Assembly (NCBI GenBank): GCA_035560235.1
Contig: DATMAG010000016.1
Span: 1-64,000, forward strand
Reading direction: 5' to 3'
DNA length: 64,000 nt
Source of the DNA: DASRDU01 sp035560235
GTDB lineage: Bacteria > Acidobacteriota > Blastocatellia > RBC074
This document shows positions 41,774 to 49,969 of the stretch, piece after piece. The first letter of the stretch is position 1. Each line of letters begins with the position of its first letter. The notes beneath the pieces are model-generated. The model searched no databases, was not told the origin of the DNA, and saw only the letters and a list, made by a program, of their open reading frames with translations. The position numbers were made by a program, and so were the translations under genes.

Positions 41774-43228
41774 ATGAGCTACAACGGCAGCGGTAATCGC
41801 AACGGCGCGGTGGGCGATTCGATCTTTCACTGCCATTTCTATCCGCACTTCGCGCAGGGCATGTGGGAACTGTGGCGCGTTCACGATGTCTTTGAAGCGG
41901 GCACGACGCTCGATGCCGCGGGCCGTCCGGCGGCGGGTTCGCGCGCCCTGCCTGACGGTGAGATTGCCGCAGGCACGCCGATTCCCGCGCTCGTTCCGAT
42001 TCCGACACTGGCGATGGCTCCGATGCCTGAAGCGCAGGTGAGCATTGCAAAGGGCCAGGTGCAGATTACGGGCAAGGGCAATCCGGGCTATCCATTCTTC
42101 GTGCCCGGCGTCGCAGGCCATCGCCCGCCGCACCCGCCGCTCGACACCATTGATGACGGCGGGCTGCCGCGCCACATCATCACCGGCGGCACGTTCACTG
42201 AAACTCACACGCGCCTTGATTTCAGCAAGGAAATCGTCACGGCCACAGCGACGGCGATTCCCGAAGCGGGAACGGCAGTCGAACAGGCCGCGATGAATTA
42301 TCACGCGGCGCGCTCGCACGCGAGTTTCAAACCTGACGGCACGGCAGCGAGTTTCATCACCAACGGACTGCCGCCGCAGCCTGGAGCGCCGTTTGCCGAT
42401 CCCTGCATTGATGACAACGGCAAGGCCTCCGGAACGCCGCGTCTGTACAAGGCCGCGATCATTCAGTTCGATCTGAAGCTGAACAAGGCCGGATGGCACT
42501 TTCCGCAATCGCGCATTCTCACGCTCTGGAACGATGTGGCCGCGACGCTCAACGGCACGCGCCCACCTGAGCCGCTCTTCTTTCGCGCCAGCACGAACGA
42601 CTGCATCACGTTTCATCACACCAATCTTTCGCCTGGAATGTATCGGCAGGATGCCTTTCAGGTGCGCACGCCAACCGACATTATGGGACAGCACATTCAT
42701 CTCGTGAAATTCGACGTGCTGGCCTCGGACGGTTCGGGCAACGGCTGGAATTACGAGGACGGCACCTTCACGCCTGACGAAGTTCTCGAACGCATCAAGG
42801 CCATCAATGCCGCAGGCGGGCTGAAATCATCAGGCGCGACAAAGGCAGTAAAGCTGACCCCGAAAGCGCATCCGTTTTTCGGCACGCTCGGCGCGCAGAC
42901 GACCGTGCAGCGCTGGTATGCCGACAACGTGCTGAACAATGCCGGGCAGGATCGCACGCTGCGTACGGTCTTCACGCACGATCATTACGGGCCTTCGACG
43001 CATCAGCAGGCGGGACTCTATGCCGGTCTGGTGATCGAGCCGCAGGGGTCGAAATGGCGCGACCCTGAAACTGGCGTCTTTCTGGGCACGCGCGCCGATG
43101 GCGGGCCGACAAGCTGGCGCGCTGACATTCGCGGCGGACAGTTACCGCGAATTTCTGCTCGGATTTGCCGATTATCAGCTTGCCTACACCGCCGACAACA
43201 AGCCGATCAATCAGCCGGGCCGCGTTGA
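41774..43228 (+). CDS. Middle fragment of the long multicopper-oxidase-like protein
   Basis: Same phase as the preceding fragment. Contains the strongest cupredoxin copper motif of the whole protein, FHCHFYPHFAQGMWELWRV, plus GQHIHLVKFDVLASDG and THDHYGPSTHQQAGLYAGLV, patterns of type-1 and type-3 copper ligands. The last 30 residues (from about IRGGQLPRISARIC) are out-of-frame after the shift. It has no signal peptide or ribosome-binding site and is unlikely to be translated alone. Confidence 0.6.
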   Translation: MSYNGSGNRNGAVGDSIFHCHFYPHFAQGMWELWRVHDVFEAGTTLDAAGRPAAGSRALPDGEIAAGTPIPALVPIPTLAMAPMPEAQVSIAKGQVQITGKGNPGYPFFVPGVAGHRPPHPPLDTIDDGGLPRHIITGGTFTETHTRLDFSKEIVTATATAIPEAGTAVEQAAMNYHAARSHASFKPDGTAASFITNGLPPQPGAPFADPCIDDNGKASGTPRLYKAAIIQFDLKLNKAGWHFPQSRILTLWNDVAATLNGTRPPEPLFFRASTNDCITFHHTNLSPGMYRQDAFQVRTPTDIMGQHIHLVKFDVLASDGSGNGWNYEDGTFTPDEVLERIKAINAAGGLKSSGATKAVKLTPKAHPFFGTLGAQTTVQRWYADNVLNNAGQDRTLRTVFTHDHYGPSTHQQAGLYAGLVIEPQGSKWRDPETGVFLGTRADGGPTSWRADIRGGQLPRISARICRLSACLHRRQQADQSAGPR

Positions 43229-44777
43229 AGTCGGATTGCCTTACCTGCTCGCTCCGCCAAAGGTCTGTCTGAACGGCGCGCCGCCGCCATGTCCCGAAGT
43301 CATCTCGGCAGCAGATGTCGGCACGATGTCGGTCAATTATCGCAATGAACCGCTGGCGCTGCGCGTGCGCGATCCGCTGACCAATACGCAGGCCGCAGGC
43401 CAGGCGGGCGATCTTTCATTTGCTTTCAGCTCCGGCGTCAAACGCGCCGATCCGCTGCTCAACGTGCAGCCGAATTTCTATCCGGCATTAACCAGAGGCG
43501 TGCAGGATGGCGATCCGTTCACGCCGCTGCTGCGGGCTTATGACCGTGACCGCGTGCAGATTCGCGTCCTGGTCGGCGCGCACGAGGAAGGACACAACTT
43601 CAGCATCAACGGCATCAGGTGGCTCTTTGAACCATCCGATCCGAATTCAGGCTGGCGCAACAGTCAGATGATGGGCATCTCGGAACACTTCGAAGCGGGC
43701 GTGCCGGTTGAACCGCTGATTCTGCGGGCGAACGCCGGAGACTGCATTCAGGTCACGCTGCGCACAAAACTGCCGCCGACTGTGCCTGACCTCGACGGCT
43801 TCAACACGCTGCCGATGATCGTTGACAAATTCAACGCCAATCAGATCAGGCCATCGAGCCGCGTCGGGCTGCACGCGCAACTCGTCGCTTACGATGTCAC
43901 CAGGTCAGACGGCATGAACGTCGGAACCAATGCGGTGCAGACTGCGCCGGGTGATTCAAGCAGCACCGGCACGTCGCAGGCCTCACAGCTTTACACCTGG
44001 TACGCGGGCGACATCTCGATTGACGCAACCGGCAGGCAGACTGCCACGCCGATTGAATTCGGCGCGGTCAACCTCAGTTCATCAGAACCGATCAAACACA
44101 GCAGCAAGGGAGCCATCGGCGCGCTGATTATCGAACCGCCGGGCGCGACCTGGGTTGAGGATGCAAATTCACGCGCTTCAGCGACGGTCACTGCGCCGAA
44201 TGCTCCGGCTTTTCGCGAATTCGTGCTGCTCTTCCAGAACGACCTCAATCTGCGCTTCGGTGACGGCTCGGCAGTGCCGAACCTGGCTGAATCTGAAGAC
44301 CCTGAAGATTCAGGCCGGAAGGCGCTCAATTACCGCACCGAGCCGCTGTGGAAGCGGATGGGCTTTGCGCCCGACGCGACATTGCAGTTCACGCGCACGC
44401 TCGATTTCACCAGTGCGCTGGCCAATTCAAAGGTCGGCGGCGATCCGGTCACGCCGGTCTTTACGGCCCGCGCCGGGATGCCCGTGCGCTTCCGCGTGCT
44501 GCATCCGGGCGGGCGCGCGCGCAACAACGTCTTCCAGATTCACGGTCACGTCTGGGAAGAAGAGCCGTACCTCAACGGCTCACGCGCGCTCGGCAGCAAT
44601 CCGCTCTCGGAGTGGATGGGCAGCCAGACCGGACACGGCCCGTCGAATCACTTCGATGTGCTGCTGAAGAACGGCGCGGGCGGCAAATTCCGCGTCACCG
44701 GCGATTACCTTTACCGCACACAGCAGTCATTTCAGTTTGATGGCGGGCTGTGGGGCATCTTTCGCGTCACTCCATAA
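43098..44777 (+). CDS. C-terminal fragment of the long multicopper-oxidase-like protein
   Basis: Real sequence begins near residue 10 (TFAADSYREFLLGF). Further cupredoxin-like domains follow, with HEEGHNFSINGIRW, SEHFEAGVPVEPLILRANAG, FRVLHPGGRARNNVFQIHGH and HGPSNHFDVLLKNGAGG. It ends cleanly at a TAA 116 bp before the CotA-like gene. No start signal of its own. Confidence 0.6.
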   Translation: MAGRQAGALTFAADSYREFLLGFADYQLAYTADNKPINQPGRVEVGLPYLLAPPKVCLNGAPPPCPEVISAADVGTMSVNYRNEPLALRVRDPLTNTQAAGQAGDLSFAFSSGVKRADPLLNVQPNFYPALTRGVQDGDPFTPLLRAYDRDRVQIRVLVGAHEEGHNFSINGIRWLFEPSDPNSGWRNSQMMGISEHFEAGVPVEPLILRANAGDCIQVTLRTKLPPTVPDLDGFNTLPMIVDKFNANQIRPSSRVGLHAQLVAYDVTRSDGMNVGTNAVQTAPGDSSSTGTSQASQLYTWYAGDISIDATGRQTATPIEFGAVNLSSSEPIKHSSKGAIGALIIEPPGATWVEDANSRASATVTAPNAPAFREFVLLFQNDLNLRFGDGSAVPNLAESEDPEDSGRKALNYRTEPLWKRMGFAPDATLQFTRTLDFTSALANSKVGGDPVTPVFTARAGMPVRFRVLHPGGRARNNVFQIHGHVWEEEPYLNGSRALGSNPLSEWMGSQTGHGPSNHFDVLLKNGAGGKFRVTGDYLYRTQQSFQFDGGLWGIFRVTP

Positions 44778-44893
44778 CAGTAATTCAACAAACGACCCCG
44801 GCTGGCGAACTGGAGGGAGCAGAAACATCAGCGCGTCTATTTCTCAACGCCTTCAGCGCACAGTCAGGCGGCTGCCAGGAAAGGAGACTACCG

Positions 44894-46672
44894 ATGAGTT
44901 CCAGAAGAAGATTTCTGCAAACCGGCGCAATGGCCGGAGCAGGGCTGATGTTTCTGCGTCGTGGAGCCAAAGCTCAGGCAGCAGCGCTCAATCCCAGAAG
45001 CCTGACCAAATACCTTGATCCGCTCCCGAAGCCCGCAAAACTGACCGGGCCGTTCCATCAGGTCGCCATCACCGAGTTTCAGCAGAAGCTGCACAGCCAG
45101 CTCGCGCCGACAACTCTGTGGGGTTACAACGGCACTTATCCCGGCCCGACCATCGAGGCCGTCAGAGGCACGCTGACTCAGGTGACGTGGCTCAATCAGC
45201 TCAATAACCCCCGGCTGCTCGCCTCGCTGCCGGTTGATCAGACGCTGCACTGGGCCAATCCGCTCAGCAGTCCGCCGCTGTTCTCGCCTTTTACCGGGCC
45301 GGTGCCGACGGTGGTTCATCTGCACGGCGGCGAAAGTGAATCACAGAGCGACGGGCATCCTGACGCCTGGTTCACGTCCGGCTTCAGGCTGCCGGGGCCT
45401 GCCGGGGCCAATATGCTTTACACCTATCACAACACGCAGCCTGCGACGACGCTCTGGTATCACGATCACACGCTCGGCATCACGCGGCTCAATGTTTATG
45501 CGGGAATGGTCGGGTTTTACCTGCTGCGCGATCCGGCGTTTGAAGGGCCGCTCAATCTGCCATCAGGAGATTACGAGCGCGAAATCGTCATTCAGGATCG
45601 CATGTTCGATGTCAACGGTCAGTTGCTCTATCCGCGCGCGGGCGTCAATCCGACGATTCATCCCTTCTGGATGCCGGAATTTTTCGGTGACACGATTGTC
45701 GTCACCGGCAAGGTCTGGCCGTTTCTCAACGTCGAACCGCGCAAGTACCGCTTCCGGCTGCTGAACGGCTCGAACGCGCGCTTCTACAATCTGTCGTTCT
45801 CGAACGGTCTGCCGTTCTTTCAGATTGGCACAGACGGCGGCTACCTCAGCGCGCCGGTGAAACTCACTCAGCTGCTGCTTGCGCCGGGTGAGCGCGCCGA
45901 TGTGATCGTTGATTTCACCGGACTGAAGGTCGGCACGAACCTGCTGCTCCTTAACGATGCCAAGGCCCCGTTTCCGAACGGCGCTCCGGCTGATCCGCAA
46001 ACAGTCGGGCAGATCATGCAGTTCCGCGTCGTCGCGCTCAAAGGGCGCGACACGAGCAGCCTGCCGAACAAAATCAACAGCATTCCGAAACTCGGCGGAG
46101 CGACGCGCACCCGCACGCTGACGCTCAATGAAGTTCTCGGCCCCGGCAGCCCGACGGCGCTCTTCCTTGACGGCAAAGAGTGGGATACGGCTGTCGCGGA
46201 AACACCCGTTGCCGGATCAACCGAAATCTGGGAGATCATCAACCTCACTGCCGACACGCACCCGATTCACCTGCACCTGGTGCAGGTTCAGCTGCTGAGT
46301 CGGCAGAGGTTCCAGACCAACAAGTATCTGGCAGCATACAACGCGCTCAATCCGGTGATTCCCGCGCTGAAGACGACCAATCCATCCGTCACGCCGTATT
46401 TGCAGGACGGCGTGATGGCTCCGCTACCGAACGAAGTCGGATGGAAGGACACACTGCGCATGAATCCTGGCGAAGTGACGCGCATCATCGTCAGGTTTGC
46501 GCCCATCGGCGGCGGCAGCTATCCGTTCGATCCGACCGCCGGGCCGGGTTACGTCTGGCACTGCCACATCCTCGAACACGAGGACAACGAAATGATGCGA
46601 CCTTACCGGCTTACCAAAGCTCCGGTGCTGGCCGCAGGTGGCAAGGGCACAACGACGAAGAAAGGGCAGTAA
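44894..46672 (+). CDS. Tat-exported multicopper oxidase, CotA/bilirubin-oxidase type
   Basis: 592 residues. Twin-arginine signal (SRRRFLQTGAMAGAG, residues 2-16), so it is folded with copper before export to the periplasm. All four copper-ligand clusters of the family are present in order: VHLHGG, LWYHDHTLG, HPIHLHLVQ and VWHCHILEHEDNEMM, the last with the axial Met typical of CotA. The enzyme oxidises phenolic or metal substrates with one electron each and reduces O2 to water. AAGGAG 7 bp before ATG 44894 decides the start over the frame beginning at 44750. Its intactness contrasts with the damaged oxidase upstream. Two hairpins follow. Confidence 0.92.
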   Translation: MSSRRRFLQTGAMAGAGLMFLRRGAKAQAAALNPRSLTKYLDPLPKPAKLTGPFHQVAITEFQQKLHSQLAPTTLWGYNGTYPGPTIEAVRGTLTQVTWLNQLNNPRLLASLPVDQTLHWANPLSSPPLFSPFTGPVPTVVHLHGGESESQSDGHPDAWFTSGFRLPGPAGANMLYTYHNTQPATTLWYHDHTLGITRLNVYAGMVGFYLLRDPAFEGPLNLPSGDYEREIVIQDRMFDVNGQLLYPRAGVNPTIHPFWMPEFFGDTIVVTGKVWPFLNVEPRKYRFRLLNGSNARFYNLSFSNGLPFFQIGTDGGYLSAPVKLTQLLLAPGERADVIVDFTGLKVGTNLLLLNDAKAPFPNGAPADPQTVGQIMQFRVVALKGRDTSSLPNKINSIPKLGGATRTRTLTLNEVLGPGSPTALFLDGKEWDTAVAETPVAGSTEIWEIINLTADTHPIHLHLVQVQLLSRQRFQTNKYLAAYNALNPVIPALKTTNPSVTPYLQDGVMAPLPNEVGWKDTLRMNPGEVTRIIVRFAPIGGGSYPFDPTAGPGYVWHCHILEHEDNEMMRPYRLTKAPVLAAGGKGTTTKKGQ

Positions 46673-46678
46673 AACCAC

Positions 46679-46742
46679 GCGGACTGAGCAGGCCCCGAAT
46701 CAGTCCGCAACTCAGGCACGGGCCACACGGCCTGTGCCTGAG
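46679..46742 (+). terminator. Two tandem hairpins between the oxidase and the propeller gene
   Basis: First stem 46679-46687 with 46700-46708 (9 bp perfect); second 46711-46724 with 46729-46742 (14 bp, one G-T wobble, 4-nt loop). No T tract. They may attenuate or process the transcript between the oxidase and the downstream genes, and lie just before the next start. Confidence 0.5.
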
Positions 46743-46753
46743 ACACGTTTGTC

Positions 46754-48811
46754 ATGAAATTCAAAGCTGCACTGAACCCGACTGAGTTTTCCATCCCGGC
46801 AGCGATGCAAAGCCGGGGCTGGAGCGGCGGCCCATCCCCCCGTGCAGGCCGCAACCAGAGCAGCCCTGAGCAGGCTTTCGACAACAGCCGGAGCGTGACC
46901 ACATTCCGCTTCGCTGTCGCAGCCGCAGGGCTGCTCATTTTAATGGTGCTGTGTCTGACGCAGGCACACGCGCAGGACTCATTGCGCCAGCAGATCACCC
47001 GCGACGGCATCGCCGTTGACTTCACGATTGCGCCGGTCAAAAAGGATTCCGGTTCACCCGAGCTCGTCGAAGGCGCAGATGCCATTGTGCGCTTCAGCAT
47101 CACCGACACAGCGGGCCGCGCTCCGCTGACCGGACTCAGGCCGTCAGCGTGGCTTGACTGGCGTCGCCGCGATCGGCCTGATGAAGCGAAAGCCTGCCGG
47201 GTCAAAATTCAATCCTTTTTGCAGGGCAACCTGAGCGCCCGTCCCGTCACTGACCTGAACAGTTATTACCTGCTCGCGCTCAATCAGGACGCCAGCATTT
47301 CGGTGATTGATCCGCTGCTCGGTTACGGCGCAAGCAAACTGCTCGCGCTGGCGCTGCTCAAAAGTCCGGGCGCCGACTGGACGCTCAGCCGCGATCAGCA
47401 GCGGCTGTTTGTCGCCCTGCCGCAGCCCGGTCAGGTCGCCGTCGTGGACACAGCCACCTGGAAGGTGAGCGCGAACATTGATGCCGGTGAGCAGCCCGCC
47501 CGCCTGGCATTGCAACCCGACGGCAGATATTTGTGGGTCGGCAGCCAGAACAAAGACACCGTGACGGTTATTGACACCGCGACGCTGAAAGTTGCCGCAC
47601 AGATTCAGACCGGAGCCGGGCCTCACGAAATCACCTTCAGCCGCGATGATCGTTTCGCCTTTGTGACGAACCGGCAGGACGACACGGTGTCGGTCATCGA
47701 AGTGCAGCGGCTCGCCAGGCTCAGAAACATTCGCGCGGGCAAGGCTCCGCTGGCGCTGGCTTATTCGCCCCTGTCGCAGGCCGTTTATGTCATCAGTCAC
47801 GAAGGCCTCGTCAGCGTCATTGATGAAAGTCATCCCGAACCGCTTGCGCAGATCAAATATGAACCCGGCCTGAGCGCGATCAGCTTTGCGCCGGATGGTC
47901 GTTACGCGCTGCTTGCGAATGCGAAAACAAACACGGTGACGGTGCTTGATGCCGCGACAAACAGGCTGCTGCAAAAGGCCGAAGTCGGCCTGCGGCCCGC
48001 GCAGATCACCTTTACCCGCACCTTTGCCTTTGTGCTTTCGGCAGGCACTGAAGAAGTCAGCGTGATTGAACTGAAAACGGTCGGGAAGGATGAACCGCTG
48101 CACGTCACGAAATTTCCAGGCGGGCAGTTTGCGCCGGAACGCGCCGGTTCGCTGTTCGCCGCCGGACTGATGACGCCTGCGCCCGAAGGTAACGCGGTGC
48201 TGATTGCCAACCCGGCAGACCAGATGATCTATTACTACACTGAAGGCATGGCCGCGCCGATGGGCAGCTTTCAGAATTACCGCCGCACACCGCGCGCCGT
48301 GCTGGTGCAGGATCGCAGCCTGCGCGAAACCGCGCCCGGCGTTTACGAAACGACTGTGAAACTCTCCCAGGCAGGCAGCCTCGAACTCGCCTTTCTGCTC
48401 GACTCGCCGCGCGTCATTCACTGCTTCAGTTTCAGCGTCAAAGCGAATCCCGCGCTTGAAAAAATGCGCGCCCCGCTCGCATTGCAGATTGAGCCGCTTG
48501 ACAGCAACAGTGAAATCATCGCCGGCCAGCCCTGGCGCTTTCGGTTCAGACTCAAAGACCGGATCAGCGGCGAAACGAAAGCTGACCTCACAGACCTGCG
48601 CGTGCTGGCGCTGCTCGCGCCGGGCGTGTGGCACAAACGCGAACCAGCCAGGCACATCGGCAACGGCGTTTATGAACTGACGCTTGCGGTGCCGCAGCCG
48701 GGCATCTGCTATTTCTTTGTCGAGGGCCAGTCGCTCAATCTCAAATTCAATCAGCTTCAGCCTCTGATCCTGCAGGCCACCGATCAGAGCCAGGAATCAA
48801 AGCCTCGATGA
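46754..48811 (+). CDS. YVTN-type beta-propeller protein with FixH/YtkA-like flanks
   Basis: Up to 685 residues. Central part is a seven-bladed propeller with repeated LxVGSQNKDTVTVIDTATLK-like blades (VAVVDTATWKVSANID, VSVIEVQRLARLRNI, VTVLDAATNRLLQKAEVG), the YVTN/cytochrome-d1-like class. The N-terminal part (GIAVDFTIAPVKKD) and C-terminal part (LALQIEPLDSNSEI to GNGVYELTLAVPQPGICYFFVE) resemble FixH/YtkA-like cupredoxin-type domains. A signal anchor lies at 52-72. The start is uncertain: GTG 46895 would give a normal 26-residue signal peptide (TTFRFAVAAAGLLILMVLC...), while ATG 46754 leaves a 47-residue odd leader. The stop overlaps the SCO1 gene (ATGA). Inferred partner of the copper oxidases, possibly electron-transfer scaffold. 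Confidence 0.75.
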   Translation: MKFKAALNPTEFSIPAAMQSRGWSGGPSPRAGRNQSSPEQAFDNSRSVTTFRFAVAAAGLLILMVLCLTQAHAQDSLRQQITRDGIAVDFTIAPVKKDSGSPELVEGADAIVRFSITDTAGRAPLTGLRPSAWLDWRRRDRPDEAKACRVKIQSFLQGNLSARPVTDLNSYYLLALNQDASISVIDPLLGYGASKLLALALLKSPGADWTLSRDQQRLFVALPQPGQVAVVDTATWKVSANIDAGEQPARLALQPDGRYLWVGSQNKDTVTVIDTATLKVAAQIQTGAGPHEITFSRDDRFAFVTNRQDDTVSVIEVQRLARLRNIRAGKAPLALAYSPLSQAVYVISHEGLVSVIDESHPEPLAQIKYEPGLSAISFAPDGRYALLANAKTNTVTVLDAATNRLLQKAEVGLRPAQITFTRTFAFVLSAGTEEVSVIELKTVGKDEPLHVTKFPGGQFAPERAGSLFAAGLMTPAPEGNAVLIANPADQMIYYYTEGMAAPMGSFQNYRRTPRAVLVQDRSLRETAPGVYETTVKLSQAGSLELAFLLDSPRVIHCFSFSVKANPALEKMRAPLALQIEPLDSNSEIIAGQPWRFRFRLKDRISGETKADLTDLRVLALLAPGVWHKREPARHIGNGVYELTLAVPQPGICYFFVEGQSLNLKFNQLQPLILQATDQSQESKPR

Positions 48812-49518
48812 CAATCCGTTCAATTCAATCCTCTCTGTTCGCCTTTATTCTGGCGCTCTGCGCGCTGCCCGTCGCGCTGGCTCAGGCGCAAAGTCACGAA
48901 CATCACCAGCAGGCAGAAACAAAGCCCGAAGCGCAGCCTGAAAGCCTGAACCTGACCATCCCCGACGTGACGGTGCGCAATCAAAACGGCGAAAAGGTGC
49001 GCTTTTACAGCGACCTGGTCAAAGATCGCATCGTGGCCATCAACTTTATTTTCACGACCTGCACGACGATCTGCCCGCCGATGGGCGTGACCTTTGCCCG
49101 TTTGCAGCGACAGCTCGGCGCACGCGCAGGCAAAGAGGTCAGCCTGATTTCAGTCAGCGTTGATCCCGTCACCGATACGCCGGAGCGAATGAAAGCCCGG
49201 GGCGCAAAATTCGGCGCGCAGCCGGGCTGGACGTTTGTCACCGGCAGCAAGCCTGAAATTGATCAGTTGCTCAGGGCGCTCAACGCATACGTGCCGCGCC
49301 GCGAGGATCACACGCCCATTGTGCTGATCGGCAATGCCGCGCAGAACCGGTGGATGCGCGCTTACGGCCTGGCGAGTCCGGTGCAGATGGCCCGCCTGAT
49401 CGAACAGGTCAGCGCGAAGCCCGAACCGCCCGCCGCTGTTTCGCCCGCGCAGAAATATTTCACCGATGTGGTCCTGCTCAATCAGGACGGCGTGCCGATG
49501 CGTTTTTACACGACCTGA
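48808..49518 (+). CDS. SCO1/SenC domain protein, first domain (complete)
   Basis: 236 residues: signal peptide (ending ALAQAQS), a His-rich short linker (HEHHQQAET), and a full SCO thioredoxin-fold domain with CTTIC and DHTP. The last 30 residues begin the second domain (FTDVVLLNQDGVPMRFYT) and are cut by the frameshift. As translated it could still act as a single-domain SCO chaperone. Confidence 0.75.
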   Translation: MTIRSIQSSLFAFILALCALPVALAQAQSHEHHQQAETKPEAQPESLNLTIPDVTVRNQNGEKVRFYSDLVKDRIVAINFIFTTCTTICPPMGVTFARLQRQLGARAGKEVSLISVSVDPVTDTPERMKARGAKFGAQPGWTFVTGSKPEIDQLLRALNAYVPRREDHTPIVLIGNAAQNRWMRAYGLASPVQMARLIEQVSAKPEPPAAVSPAQKYFTDVVLLNQDGVPMRFYTT

Positions 49519-49952
49519 TCAAAAACCGCATCGTCATCATCAATTCATTCTTCACGACCTGCACGAGCATCTGCCCGCCGATGAATAAAAACATGACGCG
49601 CATTCAGGACGCGCTCGGTGAGCGGCTCGGCAGGGACGTCTACCTGATCTCAATCAGCGTTGATCCGCAAACCGACACGCCGCCAGAACTCAAGGAGTAC
49701 GCGGCGCAGATCAAAGCGAAACCCGGCTGGTATTTTCTGACCGGCAAAAAGGAGAACGTGGACTGGGCGCTTGACAAGCTCGGCCAGTATGTCGAAGCGA
49801 AGGACGATCACGTCGGCATCATCATCATCGGCAACGAGGCGACCGGAATGTGGAAGAAAGCCTTCGGCCTCGCCAAAGCTGAAGCCCTGATCAAACTGGT
49901 TGAGGAAGTAGTCAATGACAAGCCCGCTCCAGGCGGCCCGGAACAGAAATAA
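49350..49952 (+). CDS. SCO1/SenC domain, second copy (fragment after frameshift)
   Basis: Residues from about 67 on (DLIKNRIVIINSFFTTCTSICPPM) form a SCO domain with both cysteines and the distal His. The first 65 residues are out-of-frame translation of the end of domain 1 and not real. No start signal of its own; would be made only if the frame is intact in the true genome or by frameshifting. Confidence 0.6.
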   Translation: MDARLRPGESGADGPPDRTGQREARTARRCFARAEIFHRCGPAQSGRRADAFLHDLIKNRIVIINSFFTTCTSICPPMNKNMTRIQDALGERLGRDVYLISISVDPQTDTPPELKEYAAQIKAKPGWYFLTGKKENVDWALDKLGQYVEAKDDHVGIIIIGNEATGMWKKAFGLAKAEALIKLVEEVVNDKPAPGGPEQK

Positions 49953-49969
49953 GAAGCGCAGGCCGGTTT

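Larger units (their letters stand above)
40334..44777 (+). pseudogene. Very long multicopper-oxidase-like secreted protein with two in-frame stops and a frameshift
   Basis: Three consecutive frames make one protein of about 1480 residues. Frames 1 and 2 are in the same phase: TGA at 41693-41695 replaces an expected Trp (HHQHTHQ-stop-LHTPDSDNSAYLD) and TAG at 41762-41764 an aromatic residue (GPGGA-stop-TLEMSYNGS), with perfectly protein-like sequence between them. A shift near 43125-43140 then moves to the third frame, where ADSYREFLLGFADYQL continues the sequence. Copper-type motifs occur on both sides of the lesions: FHCHFYPHFAQGM, GQHIHLVKFD, THDHYGPSTHQQ. Loss of function is the simple reading; base errors are the alternative. 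An intact multicopper oxidase follows. Confidence 0.75.
48808..49952 (+). pseudogene. Tandem SCO1/SenC copper chaperone, one-base frameshift between the two domains
   Basis: Two SCO domains in a row. Both retain the copper ligands: first FTTCTTICPPM with the distal His in REDHTPIVLIGN, second FTTCTSICPPM with DDHVGIIIIGN. The frame breaks at 49505-49520: domain 1 has FYSDLVKDRIV at the equivalent point, and domain 2 reads FYT-T then stop, but inserting one base restores FY-x-DLIKNRIVIINS. SCO proteins deliver copper to cytochrome oxidase CuA or act as thiol reductases; here next to multicopper oxidases. Start codon overlaps the upstream stop (ATGA). Real lesion or sequencing error. Confidence 0.75.

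Noticed and set aside
40886..42700. 604-codon minus-strand frame opposite the long oxidase, spanning both in-frame stops
   Set aside because: Arg/Val-rich, family-less translation typical of antisense shadows in GC-rich DNA; the plus strand has clear cupredoxin motifs throughout.
47144..48655. 503-codon minus-strand frame opposite the propeller gene
   Set aside because: Shadow of a GC-rich gene with strong plus-strand propeller repeats; no ribosome-binding site or domain.
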